The notes below the pieces were generated by a model. The model saw nothing but the letters and a program-made list of their open reading frames with translations. It had not been told where the DNA came from and ran no database searches. From the NCBI GenBank assembly GCA_902768975.1, contig CACXMZ010000002.1, positions 225,471 to 289,470 of the forward strand: a stretch of DNA of 64,000 nucleotides. Reading direction: 5' to 3'. Both the position numbers and the translations under genes were made by a program. This document shows positions 47,563 through 56,751 of the stretch, piece after piece. How positions within the stretch are numbered: position 1 is the stretch's first letter; the number at the start of each line of letters is the position of its first letter. The DNA comes from an uncultured Coriobacteriaceae bacterium (GTDB lineage: Bacteria > Actinomycetota > Coriobacteriia > Coriobacteriales > Eggerthellaceae).

Positions 47563-48894
47563 ATGGCTAAGAAAGTTATTTATTACGTTAACCAGTTCTT
47601 TGGCGGCATCGGTGGCGAAGACACGGCCGACTTTGAACCGGAAATTCGTGAAGGTCAGGTAGGCCCTGCTATGGCCGCTAACGCTGCGCTGGAAGACGCT
47701 GAAGTTACCCACACCATTATCTGTGGCGACAACTTCATGGGTTCCAACACGCAAGAAGCGCTCGACCGCATTGAAAAGATGCTCGAAGGCAAGGAAATGG
47801 ACCTCTTCATTGCTGGTCCTGCCTTCCAGGCTGGCCGTTATGGTGTTGCCTGCGGTAACGTCTGCAAGATGGTTGGCGAAAAGTTTGGTGTTCCTACCCT
47901 TACTTCCATGAACGTGGAAAACCCTGGTGTTGACATGTTCAAGGGTTACACCCGTATGATGTCTGGTCACAACGCCGCTGCGCAAATGCGCAAGGACATG
48001 GCTGCCATGATGGCGGTTGCCAACAAGATGCTCCGCGGCGAAGAACTGGGAACTCCTGAAGAAGAAGGCATGTTCCACTCTGGTCGTCGTATTGAAAAGT
48101 TCTTGGAATACACGCGCGAAAACACCGCTGCATACCGTGGTGTTCAGATGCTCATCAAGAAGATCAAGGGCGAACCGTACCAGACCGAACTGGAAATCCC
48201 CGAAAGGGACGTTGTTCCTATCGCCGAACCTATCGCCGACCTTTCCAAGGCCAACATCGCCATGGTTACCACCGGCGGTATCGTTCCAGTCGACAATCCA
48301 GACCGCATCCAGTCTGCTTCGGCTACTCGCTGGGGCCGCTACAACGTTGCTGGTTTGGACAAGCTGCCGAACCGCGAAGCCAATGGTTACAAGACCATCC
48401 ACGCAGGCTTCGACCCGGCTGCTGCCGACGCTTGCCCCGACGTTATCATGCCTATCGACGCTATGCGCGCCTATGAAAAGGAAGGCAAGATTGGCAAGCT
48501 GCACGACTACTTCTATTCAACCGTAGGTACGGGTACCACGGAATCTGAAGCTGCTCGTATGGCCGAGGAAATCATTCCTTACCTGCAGGAGGACGGCGTA
48601 GACGCCATTATCCTCACCTCCACTTGAGGCACTTGTACTCGTTGCGGTGCAACAATGGTTAAAGTATTTGAACGTGCTGGCTATCCTATCGTTCATATGT
48701 GTAACTTGATTCCGGTTTCGACAACGGTTGGTGCAAACCGTATGGTTCCCACCATTTCGATTCCTTATCCTCTGGGCGACCCGAACACCCCAGAAGAAGA
48801 ACAGTGGAAGCTTCGTTACCACCGTGTTGGCGTAGCGCTTGACGCTCTGGCCACACCAATCGAAGAACAGACTGCCTTTAAGGTAAAGATCTAG
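47563..48894 (+). CDS. grdH: Selenoprotein B of betaine/sarcosine reductase, with in-frame UGA (Sec355)
   Basis: It has 443 residues when the TGA at 48625-48627 is read as selenocysteine. The text before it ends AIILTST and the text after continues in the same frame with GTCTRCGATMVKVFERAGYP, the conserved GrdB/F/H active-site region (Sec-x-x-Cys-x-x-Cys). The downstream segment has no start of its own and carries conserved residues (SIPYPLGDP), so termination at the TGA would remove the active site. The N-terminus, YYVNQFFGGIGGEDTADFEPEIREG, is typical. A SECIS-like hairpin follows the TGA, and selA, selB and tRNA-Sec lie nearby. Betaine specificity is inferred. Confidence 0.92.
48625..48660 (+). 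promoter_or_regulatory. SECIS element in grdH
   Basis: UGA at 48625-48627, then a stem-loop with apical GTTGC-GGT-GCAAC (48641-48653) whose GU-containing loop lies about 19 nt after the UGA, the distance needed for bacterial SelB. A weaker lower stem may extend it. It lies within the reading frame. Confidence 0.75.
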
Positions 48895-48903
48895 TCTTCA
48901 AAA

Positions 48904-48941
48904 CGTAGGGGGAAGCTGGCACACGTGCCCTTCCCCCTACG
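48904..48941 (+). terminator. Hairpin after grdH
   Basis: CGTAGGGGGAA (48904-48914) pairs with TTCCCCCTACG (48931-48941), an 11-bp perfect stem. No U-tract follows, so it may be a transcript-stabilising hairpin or partial terminator before the transporter gene. Confidence 0.55.
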
Positions 48942-49024
48942 AATAAGTGGGGCAAGTAGAGCGGCTCCACGGGGGTAGCCCAACTGCCCAACTTTTGAAA
49001 AATCTATTTAGGGGGACGATCATC

Positions 49025-50593
49025 TTGAATGCAAACGAATTCAAGAACCCGGTATTTCTTATCGGACTTATCCTGGCTGGCGGCCTGTCCATCTGGGGTA
49101 TCGTAGGCACGGAAAGCTTCACCGAAGCAGCCGGTGCCATGTTCACTTTCTTTACGACTGACTTTGGCTGGCTGTACCTTATTGCCATGCTTTCGTTCGT
49201 CATTTTCGTTATCGCTATTGCGTGTTCGAAATATGGCAACATCAAGCTAGGGCCCGACGACTCGAAACCAGAGTATTCCACCGTTTCATGGTTTGCGATG
49301 CTCTTTGGTTGCGGCATGGGCGTTGGTCTGGTGTTCTGGGGTATTGCGGAACCTATTTCGCACTACATTGGTCCCATCGCCGGTATCGAACCTGGTACGC
49401 CTGAAGCTGCGCGTTTTGCTATGGAAGCATCCTTTATGCACTGGGGCATTCACCCCTGGGCTAACTACGCAGTTGTAGGCCTTGCGCTGGCATACTTCCA
49501 GTTCCGCAAGGGCAAGCCGGGTCTGGTTTCTACCGCACTCGAGCCACTCATTGGTGAAAAGAACACCAGGGGCGGCCTGGGCAAGCTCGTAGACATTCTT
49601 GCTGTGTTCGCTACCGTGGCTGGCGTTGTTACTTCGCTCGGCCTGGGTGTTCTGCAGATTAACGCTGGTCTGAATTACCTGTTCGGCATTCCCGTTGAGC
49701 TCATTATTCAGATCATTATCATCGTCGTTATTTCGCTCATCTATATTAGCTCGTCCGTTATTGGTATCGACCGCGGCATCAAAGTCATTGGCGACCTGAA
49801 TCTCTACATTGCCATCGGCATTATGGCCGTGTGCTTCATCGTAGGTCCGAAGATCGACGTGCTCAACAACTTTGTGTGCGGCATCGGCGACTACATTGGC
49901 AACTTCTTCACCAGCAGTCTTGGCATGACCGGCTATGGCGACAACGGCTGGATGCTTGGCTGGCGTATCTTCTACTGGGCTTGGTGGATTGCATGGGCAC
50001 CCTTCGTGGGCGTGTTTATTGCTCGTATTTCCAAGGGCCGCACCGTGCGCGAATTTATCCTGGGCGTAGTGTTGGTTCCGGCATTTGCTTCCATCATTTG
50101 GTTTGCCGTGTTTGGTTCCATGGGCCTGACCCTGGCAACTTCTGGCGCCATCGACACTGCTGCGGTTGAATCCATTGCAGCAGCACCCGAAACCGGCCTG
50201 TTCCTGGTGCTTGGTCAGTACCCGCTTGGCATGATCATTTCAGTCGTGACCCTCGTACTTATCTGCACCTTCTTCATCACGTCGGCTAATTCCGGTACCT
50301 TCGTGCTGGGCATGCTTTCCAGCAAGGGTAACCTGAACCCTGCCGCTGGCAAGAAGATCCTCTGGGGTGTTGTGCAGTCTGCACTTGCGGTTGCACTGCT
50401 TATGGCTGGCGGCCTGAAGCCGTTGCAGACCATTTCGATTGCAGCTGCCTTCCCCTTCATCTTCATCATGGTGGGCATTATGGTGGCTACCGTAAAGGCC
50501 TTTGCAAAAGACGGCGAAACCCCCAACGTGGGCGACCCGGACTTTGTGCCCGACTCACGCATGCTTGAGTTTGAAGAAGGCGAAACTGCCTAG
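49025..50593 (+). CDS. BCCT family betaine/carnitine/choline transporter
   Basis: About 522 residues from the TTG at 49025, chosen because GGGGGA lies 8 bp before it and the protein then starts directly before the first helix. Twelve hydrophobic segments. Family signatures: GMGVGLVFWGIAEPISHY, MHWGIHPWANYAVVGLALAYF and the Trp-rich YWAWWIAWAPFVGVFIARISKGRTVREF. It most likely imports glycine betaine for the adjacent GrdHI. Ion coupling cannot be told. A terminator hairpin follows. Confidence 0.9.
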   Translation: MNANEFKNPVFLIGLILAGGLSIWGIVGTESFTEAAGAMFTFFTTDFGWLYLIAMLSFVIFVIAIACSKYGNIKLGPDDSKPEYSTVSWFAMLFGCGMGVGLVFWGIAEPISHYIGPIAGIEPGTPEAARFAMEASFMHWGIHPWANYAVVGLALAYFQFRKGKPGLVSTALEPLIGEKNTRGGLGKLVDILAVFATVAGVVTSLGLGVLQINAGLNYLFGIPVELIIQIIIIVVISLIYISSSVIGIDRGIKVIGDLNLYIAIGIMAVCFIVGPKIDVLNNFVCGIGDYIGNFFTSSLGMTGYGDNGWMLGWRIFYWAWWIAWAPFVGVFIARISKGRTVREFILGVVLVPAFASIIWFAVFGSMGLTLATSGAIDTAAVESIAAAPETGLFLVLGQYPLGMIISVVTLVLICTFFITSANSGTFVLGMLSSKGNLNPAAGKKILWGVVQSALAVALLMAGGLKPLQTISIAAAFPFIFIMVGIMVATVKAFAKDGETPNVGDPDFVPDSRMLEFEEGETA

Positions 50594-50624
50594 AGTTTTA
50601 TTCTGGGTAAAGAGCATTTATACT

Positions 50625-50654
50625 GAAGGACGGCTCGCATGGGCCGTCCTTCTT
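50625..50654 (+). terminator. Intrinsic terminator after the BCCT gene
   Basis: GAAGGACGGC (50625-50634) pairs with GCCGTCCTTC (50643-50652), followed by TT. It closes the grd-transporter unit. Confidence 0.7.
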
Positions 50655-50673
50655 AGTAGCAAGGAGCAGAGCA

Positions 50674-51291
50674 ATGCGCGTGTGGACACGACAGGTTTCC
50701 CAGGTGTGGGACGAAATTCAGGAGACTGGACGCTACCTGGTTTTGGAAGAATACGTGCGCGCCAAGAATGCCGAAATTTCTGACTATTACATCGAGTTGT
50801 ACCGCTGGTTTACCGAAGAAGCGCGCCGCTATGCAAAGGTGCCCGCCGACGCCAAGTTCCCCATCTGGCTGACGGTTGACGAAAGCCAGAAGCTTCCACC
50901 GGCGCCCTACACGGTTTCTTTTACGTTGGAAATTCCTGAAGACGAAATGGTTGTAGTCGACTATGACAAGTGGGGTTACCGCGTAAACCATTGGTATGTG
51001 CCACTAGACGCCGAAGATGAACGCAGGTGGAACGAAGAGTTGGCACAGTATGGCATTGGCAACGAGGCATCGCTCATAACGGGGCAGCAGGGGAACTTTT
51101 ACCCCATGCTCAAGCGGAAGATGCAAGCCAGCTGGGCGCGCGTGTTCGAAGCGCCCAATGAACGCATGGACTTGAACGTTGGCGCGGCGTGGGAGATTCG
51201 GCCCGAATGGGTGGTGGAAGTGGAAGAGTACGACAAGATCTACGGCGACCAATGGGCCCAAGACTTCGACGAATACGTCAAACCAGAATAG
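50674..51291 (+). CDS. DUF3841 family protein, paralogue 1
   Basis: It has 205 residues. DUF3841-type layout: VWTRQVSQVWDEIQETGRYLV at the N-terminus, then YYIELYRWFTEEARRY, PIWLTVD, then a beta-strand region with KWGYRVNHWYVPLD and a C-terminal QASWARVFE segment. Function unknown. It resembles the next gene in length and order of motifs, so the two are a tandem duplication. A 190-bp palindromic element separates them. Confidence 0.75.
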   Translation: MRVWTRQVSQVWDEIQETGRYLVLEEYVRAKNAEISDYYIELYRWFTEEARRYAKVPADAKFPIWLTVDESQKLPPAPYTVSFTLEIPEDEMVVVDYDKWGYRVNHWYVPLDAEDERRWNEELAQYGIGNEASLITGQQGNFYPMLKRKMQASWARVFEAPNERMDLNVGAAWEIRPEWVVEVEEYDKIYGDQWAQDFDEYVKPE

Positions 51292-51297
51292 GGCTCT

Positions 51298-51487
51298 TTT
51301 ATATGGGTTCGGATGTCATCAATCGCGAGCGCTTCCGCTGTTCGGTGAAACCATTCACTGGATGGTTTCACCTCATGCGCTCTCGCTTGACGCTCGTTCA
51401 CCTAGTTAAGTGCAATTTTTGGCAACAGCAAAAATTGCGATATTTGAACTCACGACATCGCTTTGATGACATCCGAACCCATATAAA
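51298..51487. repeat. Family 1 palindromic element, copy R2
   Basis: 190 bp between the DUF3841 genes. The terminal inverted repeats are perfect over 25 bp (51298-51322 and 51463-51487; inner part GGGTTCGGATGTCATCAA). Inner hairpins: GTGAAACCAT-TCACTGG-ATGGTTTCAC and GCAATTTTT-GGCAACAGC-AAAAATTGC. The core matches R1 and R3, the ends do not. The right end abuts the ribosome-binding site of the second gene. Confidence 0.9.
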
Positions 51488-51498
51488 GGAAGGCCAAT

Positions 51499-52062
51499 AT
51501 GTCTGAAGTTTTGACACTTTATACGCAGCAGGCGCAGGTGGTGCTCGACACGATTGAGCGCGAAGGCACGACTCGCGTGAGGCGTGCCTTTATCGAAGCG
51601 AAGTACGGCGAAGAAGCCTGGGTCTTCCAGCAGGCGTACAGCTTCTACAACCAGCATGCGGAACAGCTGGTGCCCCGGCCCGAAGGGGCAGAGTCGGGCA
51701 TTTGGTGCTATGTGGACGAACGTTGGGCGGTTTCGGGCGCTGGGGGTTACCTGCTGAAGTTGGAAGTTCCGCGCGATGCGGCCGTTCTTTTCGACCTGCG
51801 CGTGTGGAACCGCATGCTTAACTTGCAATACGTGGGCAAGGACGAAGCGGACGAAGATACCTTTGAAGCCAAGCTGGCTAACATGGGCGTAAAGAACATG
51901 GCCGAAGTTTTCAATACTTCCTTTTATCCCACCATTAAGCGCGAAGTGCAGCAAAGCTGGCAGCGCCTGTTCACGTCTGCGCAAGATTGCCCCGAAAGCT
52001 ACCTTGAAGCGGGGCTATGGGAAATCCGCAAGGAATGGCTCGTTTCCGCAAAAGCCTTATAA
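51499..52062 (+). CDS. DUF3841 family protein, paralogue 2
   Basis: It has 187 residues. LTLYTQQAQVVLDTIEREGTTRVRR at the start, SGIWCYVDERWAVSG in the middle, VQQSWQRLF towards the end and EIRKEWLVSAKAL at the C-terminus, paralleling paralogue 1. GGAAGG lies 7 bp before the ATG. Function unknown. It sits between a palindromic element and the LysR regulator of the selenium island. Confidence 0.72.
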   Translation: MSEVLTLYTQQAQVVLDTIEREGTTRVRRAFIEAKYGEEAWVFQQAYSFYNQHAEQLVPRPEGAESGIWCYVDERWAVSGAGGYLLKLEVPRDAAVLFDLRVWNRMLNLQYVGKDEADEDTFEAKLANMGVKNMAEVFNTSFYPTIKREVQQSWQRLFTSAQDCPESYLEAGLWEIRKEWLVSAKAL

Positions 52063-52063
52063 A

Positions 52064-52073
52064 AATCATGATA
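52064..52073. promoter_or_regulatory. AATCRYGATT-like palindrome upstream of the LysR gene
   Basis: AATCATGATA, with A+T-rich flanks similar to the second hyd operator (AATCGCGATA followed by ATAA). It lies about 105 bp before the LysR start and just after the preceding stop. Weaker than the other sites because no clear promoter is aligned with it. Confidence 0.4.
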
Positions 52074-52176
52074 ATAAGTCCTCTGAAGTGGTATCATTAG
52101 AAAACGTAATAAGGCAATTTCAGCGAAACACGCAATCCTAACGCACTAAAATTTCGCCCGCATAGCAAGGACAGGT

Positions 52177-53076
52177 ATGGACTTTAAACAATTGCGCTCA
52201 CTCGTTGCGGTCATAGAATACGGCAGCTTTACCACCGCTGCCGAAAAGCTACGCATTTCCCAGCCTACGGTCAGCACGCATATTCGCACGCTTGAAGAAG
52301 AGCTGGGTACGCCCCTCGTCTTGCGTTCAACCAAGCGCGTCGAACTTACGGCTAGCGGCTACAAAATGTACGACCAGGCGGTTTCACTCTTGTCCATGCA
52401 CGACCGCATGCTGCAGAACATGCGTCGCCGTGAAAGCAACGTGGTATACCTGGGCGCTTCTTCCATTCCTTCGGGCTATATTCTTCCGAAGATTTTGGCG
52501 GAATTCTGCGAAACCCACCCAGACACGAGCTTCGTCATTTCCCAGGATTCGAGCCAGGGCGTTATCGACAGCATGTTGGCGGGCGTGTACGACTTGGGTT
52601 TCGTGGGCATGCCCGTTAAGGAAGACACCCTGGAAGCCGTGCCCTTCTGTGACGACAGAATTGTGTTGGTTACCGCAAACAGCGAACGCTTCCAGGCCAT
52701 AGATGGAAACGACGCTGAAGCCATAAAGAATTTGCTCACCAGCGAACATATTATTATGCGCAAAACGGGGAGCGCCACGCGCGCAACGGGAAGCCATATT
52801 CTTGAAGGGCTTGGCATAGAAGAAGCAGACCTCAATATCGTGGCTCACCTCGACGACCTTGAAGCCATCAAGAACCTGGTTGAGCAGGGCCTCGGTATTT
52901 CGCTTATGTCGGAATATGCCGTGCGTAATCGCGTGGCCAGCGGCTGGCTGCGTGCGTTTGACATTCCGGGCGTCGACACGTTCAGGCGCTTCTACGTGGT
53001 TTCGCGCAAGAACGTGGAACTCGGCGGGAAGACCGACGAGCTGCACCGCTTTGTTCAACAGCGAGGTCAGCGCTAA
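52177..53076 (+). CDS. LysR family regulator associated with selenium metabolism
   Basis: It has 299 residues. The N-terminal helix-turn-helix is MDFKQLRSLVAVIEYGSFTTAAEKLRISQPTVSTHIRTLEEELG, followed by a periplasmic-binding-like effector domain (YLGASSIPSGYILPKILAEF). LysR proteins of this type occur next to selA and selB in other anaerobes. Effector unknown. The gene is 71 bp upstream of selA, so they may be co-transcribed. Confidence 0.85.
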   Translation: MDFKQLRSLVAVIEYGSFTTAAEKLRISQPTVSTHIRTLEEELGTPLVLRSTKRVELTASGYKMYDQAVSLLSMHDRMLQNMRRRESNVVYLGASSIPSGYILPKILAEFCETHPDTSFVISQDSSQGVIDSMLAGVYDLGFVGMPVKEDTLEAVPFCDDRIVLVTANSERFQAIDGNDAEAIKNLLTSEHIIMRKTGSATRATGSHILEGLGIEEADLNIVAHLDDLEAIKNLVEQGLGISLMSEYAVRNRVASGWLRAFDIPGVDTFRRFYVVSRKNVELGGKTDELHRFVQQRGQR

Positions 53077-53147
53077 CGAAGGAAGGCGCCGTTAATAAGT
53101 GCGCCACGTGCTGCCCATAGGCACGGCGCAGGCAAGAAGGAAAACTT

Positions 53148-54596
53148 ATGGCAGAAACACCCAACACCGAACTATTGAAAAAGCTTCCGCAGATCGAAGA
53201 AGTGCTGCAAAGCCCCCTGCTTGCGGACCTTACCCATATACCGCGCGAAATCGTTACCGACGCCGTGCGGGCGCAGGTCGACGCTTTGCGCCAGCGCATT
53301 TTGGGCGGCGCGGAACCGAGCATCGAAACGGAAGAAATCGCGCGCGCGGCCGCTGCTCGTGCGGCGGGTCTGAGTAAGCCTTCCCTGCGCGGCGTTATAA
53401 ATGCGTCAGGCGTTATTATCCACACCAACCTGGGCCGCAGCGTGCTCGCCCAGGAAGCGATCGACGCCGTTAATGAGGTTATCGCTGGCTATTCCACTCT
53501 GGAATACAGCACGGAAAACATGGCGCGCGGCAGCCGCCACGACCATTGCGAGCCGCTCATCTGTGCGCTTACCGGCGCCGAAGCCGCCATTGCCGTGAAC
53601 AACAATGCGGCTGCGGTCATGATGGTGCTTTCTGAATTTGCCGCAGGGCACGAAGCCATTGTGTCGCGCGGTGAACAGGTGGAAATCGGCGGTTCCTTCC
53701 GCATCCCCGATGTTATGAAGCAGTCGCATGCGCACATGGTTGAAGTGGGTGCCACCAACAAAACGCACCTTTCCGACTACGAAGCAGCCATTACGGAAGA
53801 GACTGCCATGCTGCTTAAGGTGCACCCTTCGAATTACCGCATGACGGGCTTTACGGAATCGGTAGACATTCGCGACCTGCGCAGCTTGGCCGATGCGCGT
53901 AAGGCCGAAACGGGCCAGGAAATTTTGGTTTACGAAGACCAGGGCTCTGGCGCCTTCCTGCGCCTGGACGCCTTTGGCAACTACGCTGAACCGGCGGTGG
54001 TTGAATCGCTCAATGCAGGTGCTGACCTGGTGTCTTTTTCGGGTGACAAGCTGCTCGGCGGGCCACAGGCGGGCATTATTGTGGGGCGCAAAGAACTTAT
54101 CGCGCGCCTGAAGAAGAACCCCCTTGCCCGCGCCATGCGCTTGGACAAGATGACGCTAGCTGCGCTCGAAGCTACCTTGCGCTTGTACTTGGATTCCGAA
54201 GGCGCCATGGAACGCATTCCTACGGTGCGCATGCTTATCGAGCCAGCTGAATGTGTAAAAGAACGTGCCGAAGCGCTGAAGGCTGCGGTAGAAAAGAAGC
54301 TGCCTAAGGGCTGTGCGGAACTCAACGTCATTCCTGAAACATCACGCGCGGGCGGCGGCGCCTTGCCCATGTGCGACATTGCAAGCTATGCGCTTGAAGT
54401 GCGTTTCCTGGCGGGTAATGCCCAGGGCTGCGAAGAATACCTGGTGCAAAAATGCCCCACGCCCATCGTGGCGCGCATCAACCAGGAAGCCGTGCTCTGC
54501 GACGCGCGTACCGTTCAAAACGAAGGCGAAATTGAAGCCATTGCTGAAGGTTTTGCGGCCTACTTCGCTGAACTTTCCAATTCGGCGTCTGAATAG
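53148..54596 (+). CDS. selA: L-seryl-tRNA(Sec) selenium transferase
   Basis: PLP enzyme that converts Ser-tRNA(Sec) to Sec-tRNA(Sec) with selenophosphate. It has 482 residues, the usual length. The N-terminal SelA domain reads LLKKLPQIEEVLQSPLL; GVINASGVIIHTNLGRS follows, and the PLP lysine lies in FSGDKLLGGPQAGIIVG near residue 301. selB follows after 69 bp. Confidence 0.96.
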   Translation: MAETPNTELLKKLPQIEEVLQSPLLADLTHIPREIVTDAVRAQVDALRQRILGGAEPSIETEEIARAAAARAAGLSKPSLRGVINASGVIIHTNLGRSVLAQEAIDAVNEVIAGYSTLEYSTENMARGSRHDHCEPLICALTGAEAAIAVNNNAAAVMMVLSEFAAGHEAIVSRGEQVEIGGSFRIPDVMKQSHAHMVEVGATNKTHLSDYEAAITEETAMLLKVHPSNYRMTGFTESVDIRDLRSLADARKAETGQEILVYEDQGSGAFLRLDAFGNYAEPAVVESLNAGADLVSFSGDKLLGGPQAGIIVGRKELIARLKKNPLARAMRLDKMTLAALEATLRLYLDSEGAMERIPTVRMLIEPAECVKERAEALKAAVEKKLPKGCAELNVIPETSRAGGGALPMCDIASYALEVRFLAGNAQGCEEYLVQKCPTPIVARINQEAVLCDARTVQNEGEIEAIAEGFAAYFAELSNSASE

Positions 54597-54665
54597 ACGC
54601 TTCAATTGTTTACGGACTAAACTGGAGCATCAATTAGGGATAAAGCAAAAAAGGGACAGGTAAAC

Positions 54666-56624
54666 ATGGGAGAAACGTCACACGAGCAACATACCGAAAA
54701 CATTCAGCCCAACCTCGTTTTGGGCACCGCGGGGCATATCGACCACGGTAAGTCTTCACTTATTCTGGCCTTAACCGGAACCGACCCCGACCGCCTTGCT
54801 GAAGAAAAGCAGCGCGGTATAACCATTGAGCTTGGCTTTGCCCAGCTGGACTTGGGCGACGGCCGCCACATGGGTGTCGTGGACGTACCAGGGCATGAAA
54901 AGTTCGTCCGCCAAATGATAGCGGGCGCAACCGGCATAGACGTTGCCCTGCTGGTTATTGCCGCCGACGACGGCATAATGCCGCAAACCCTTGAACATAT
55001 CGCTGTCCTGCAAACCCTGGGCGTGCCCACCTGCGTGGTGGCTCTCACTAAAACAGACCTGGTCGACGCCGATTGGCTTAAGTTGGCCGCGGAAGAAATT
55101 CGCTCTTTCTTGGCAGACACGCCATACGCCAATGTGCCCATCGTTCCCGTTTCTTCGCGCACGGGCGAAGGCGTGGAAGACGTGCGCAGCGCACTGGCTG
55201 AAGTCAGCAAAAACGCGGTGGCCCTTCACCGCAGTTCGGCCCTGCGCCAACCGGTGGACCGCGTCTTTACCATCAAGGGTGCAGGCACCGTTATTACGGG
55301 GACACTGTGGAGCGGGGTGGCCCATATTGGGGACAGCGTCGAAATCCTTCCAAGCGCAAAGCTCAGCCGCATCCGCAGCATTCAAATGCACGACCAGCCT
55401 GTGGAAGACGCGGCGGCGGGCAACCGTGTTGCCCTTAACCTGGTCGATGTAAAAGTCGACGAAGTTCGCCCGGGCGACTTCCTCGCTACGCCGGGTCTTA
55501 TTAAGCCCACCACGACTTTCGACGTCCACCTGACCTACCTCGATACCGCCAAGACTGGCAAGCCCCTGGAAAGCGGCGCGCGCATGCATGTGGCGCACGG
55601 CACCAAGGAAGTGCTCGGCCGCGTATTGTTTGCCAATGGCCTTGAAAAGCTGGCTCCGGGCCAAAGTAGCTACGCGCAAATTCGCCTGGAGGAGCCGCTG
55701 CCCGTTTCCTGCGGCGACCGCTTCGTGGTGCGCACCTATTCACCTGTTTTTGTTGCAGGCGGCGGCCAAGTTTTGTTGGCGCACCCGCGTATGCGCACGA
55801 CCCTCTATGGGGACGAAGTCATTTTCGACGCCCTGACCTCGGGAGACGTTCAGAACGCTGTTGAGCAGGCCCTCGACGTTCAGGCCGTTCCCGTTACCGC
55901 CAAGGAACTGGCTTACCTCTTCGGCATGGATCCTTCCGTTGTGCAAGGCTGCCTTGACGAAGCGGTAGAAGCTGGCCGCGTGATGGCGCTCGGGGGCGGC
56001 GGCATGTATTTCACCACGCAGGCCACCAAGCAGCGTGCGCTTTCAACATTGGAAAATGCGCTCCTTAACTTCCATTCTGAAAACCCGTCCAAGATGGGCG
56101 TGCCCAAAGAAGAGTTGCGCCAGCAGTGTTTCCCGCGCATGGACGCAGCCTGCTTCGACCTTATTCTTGCGGAAGCACAGGCGGCAAACATTGCAGCCGA
56201 ACACACCGGCCTCATTGGCCACGCGTCTTCGCAAGGCGCTGCCCAGCAAGCCGAAGCCGAAGCAACGGAAGCGGTTTCCAAAGCATTGGCTGCCCACGGG
56301 CTTGTTCCGCCTGAAGTTAAAGAGCTGGCAGCCGAAATGGGCCTGGATCAGTCTTTGGTGCGCCGTGCCCTGGCTCGCTTGCGTGACGAAGGGCGCGCCA
56401 TTCGCATTAACAGTGAATTCTTCTACGATGGGGAAGTGGTCGAGGCGTGCAAGCAACGCATCATTGCTCATCTGAAAGCGGGTGGTGAAGGCACCATGGC
56501 GGGCTTAAAGGAAGTTATGGGTGAAGGGGTTAGTCGCAAATACGCCATGCCCATCCTCGAGCTGTTTGATGCGCAAGGTATTACGGAACGTGTCGGCGAC
56601 GCACGCGTGCTGCTTGAAAAATAA
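54666..56624 (+). CDS. selB: Selenocysteine-specific elongation factor SelB
   Basis: GTPase that carries Sec-tRNA(Sec) to UGA codons marked by a SECIS. It has 652 residues. G1 GHIDHGKSSL near residue 23, G2 RGITIELGFA, G3 DVPGHEKFVRQMIAGA, G4 TKTD. EF-Tu-like domains 2 and 3 are followed by about 280 residues of winged-helix repeats that bind the SECIS (for example PSVVQGCLDEAVEAGRVMAL and QSLVRRALARLRDEGR). tRNA-Sec lies 127 bp downstream. Confidence 0.96.
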   Translation: MGETSHEQHTENIQPNLVLGTAGHIDHGKSSLILALTGTDPDRLAEEKQRGITIELGFAQLDLGDGRHMGVVDVPGHEKFVRQMIAGATGIDVALLVIAADDGIMPQTLEHIAVLQTLGVPTCVVALTKTDLVDADWLKLAAEEIRSFLADTPYANVPIVPVSSRTGEGVEDVRSALAEVSKNAVALHRSSALRQPVDRVFTIKGAGTVITGTLWSGVAHIGDSVEILPSAKLSRIRSIQMHDQPVEDAAAGNRVALNLVDVKVDEVRPGDFLATPGLIKPTTTFDVHLTYLDTAKTGKPLESGARMHVAHGTKEVLGRVLFANGLEKLAPGQSSYAQIRLEEPLPVSCGDRFVVRTYSPVFVAGGGQVLLAHPRMRTTLYGDEVIFDALTSGDVQNAVEQALDVQAVPVTAKELAYLFGMDPSVVQGCLDEAVEAGRVMALGGGGMYFTTQATKQRALSTLENALLNFHSENPSKMGVPKEELRQQCFPRMDAACFDLILAEAQAANIAAEHTGLIGHASSQGAAQQAEAEATEAVSKALAAHGLVPPEVKELAAEMGLDQSLVRRALARLRDEGRAIRINSEFFYDGEVVEACKQRIIAHLKAGGEGTMAGLKEVMGEGVSRKYAMPILELFDAQGITERVGDARVLLEK

Positions 56625-56713
56625 TGCGAGCGTACCCGCCTTTGTGGGTGCTGCTAGTGTAAGATATTTATTGCACTTTCCTTGTGTCTGTAGGGGAAAG
56701 TTGCACAGGAAGT

Positions 56714-56741
56714 TTGTTTGCTAACCTTGATTAGCAAACAA
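56714..56741 (+). terminator. Hairpin between selB and tRNA-Sec
   Basis: TTGTTTGCTAA-CCTTGA-TTAGCAAACAA, an 11-bp perfect stem ending 10 bp before tRNA-Sec. A second, looser inverted repeat (TGCACTTTCC with GGAAAGTTGCA) lies before it. They may end the selB transcript or help excise the tRNA. No clear separate tRNA promoter was found. Confidence 0.5.
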
Positions 56742-56751
56742 TATTGAAAAC

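Noticed and set aside
46606..48504. 632-codon open frame on the minus strand across grdI and grdH
   Set aside because: Antisense shadow of two conserved genes with good ribosome-binding sites; no domain.
48625..48894. grdH as a frameshifted or nonsense pseudogene, or a separate small gene after the TGA
   Set aside because: The frame continues without shift, the downstream part is the conserved active-site end of the family, and SECIS and Sec machinery are present.
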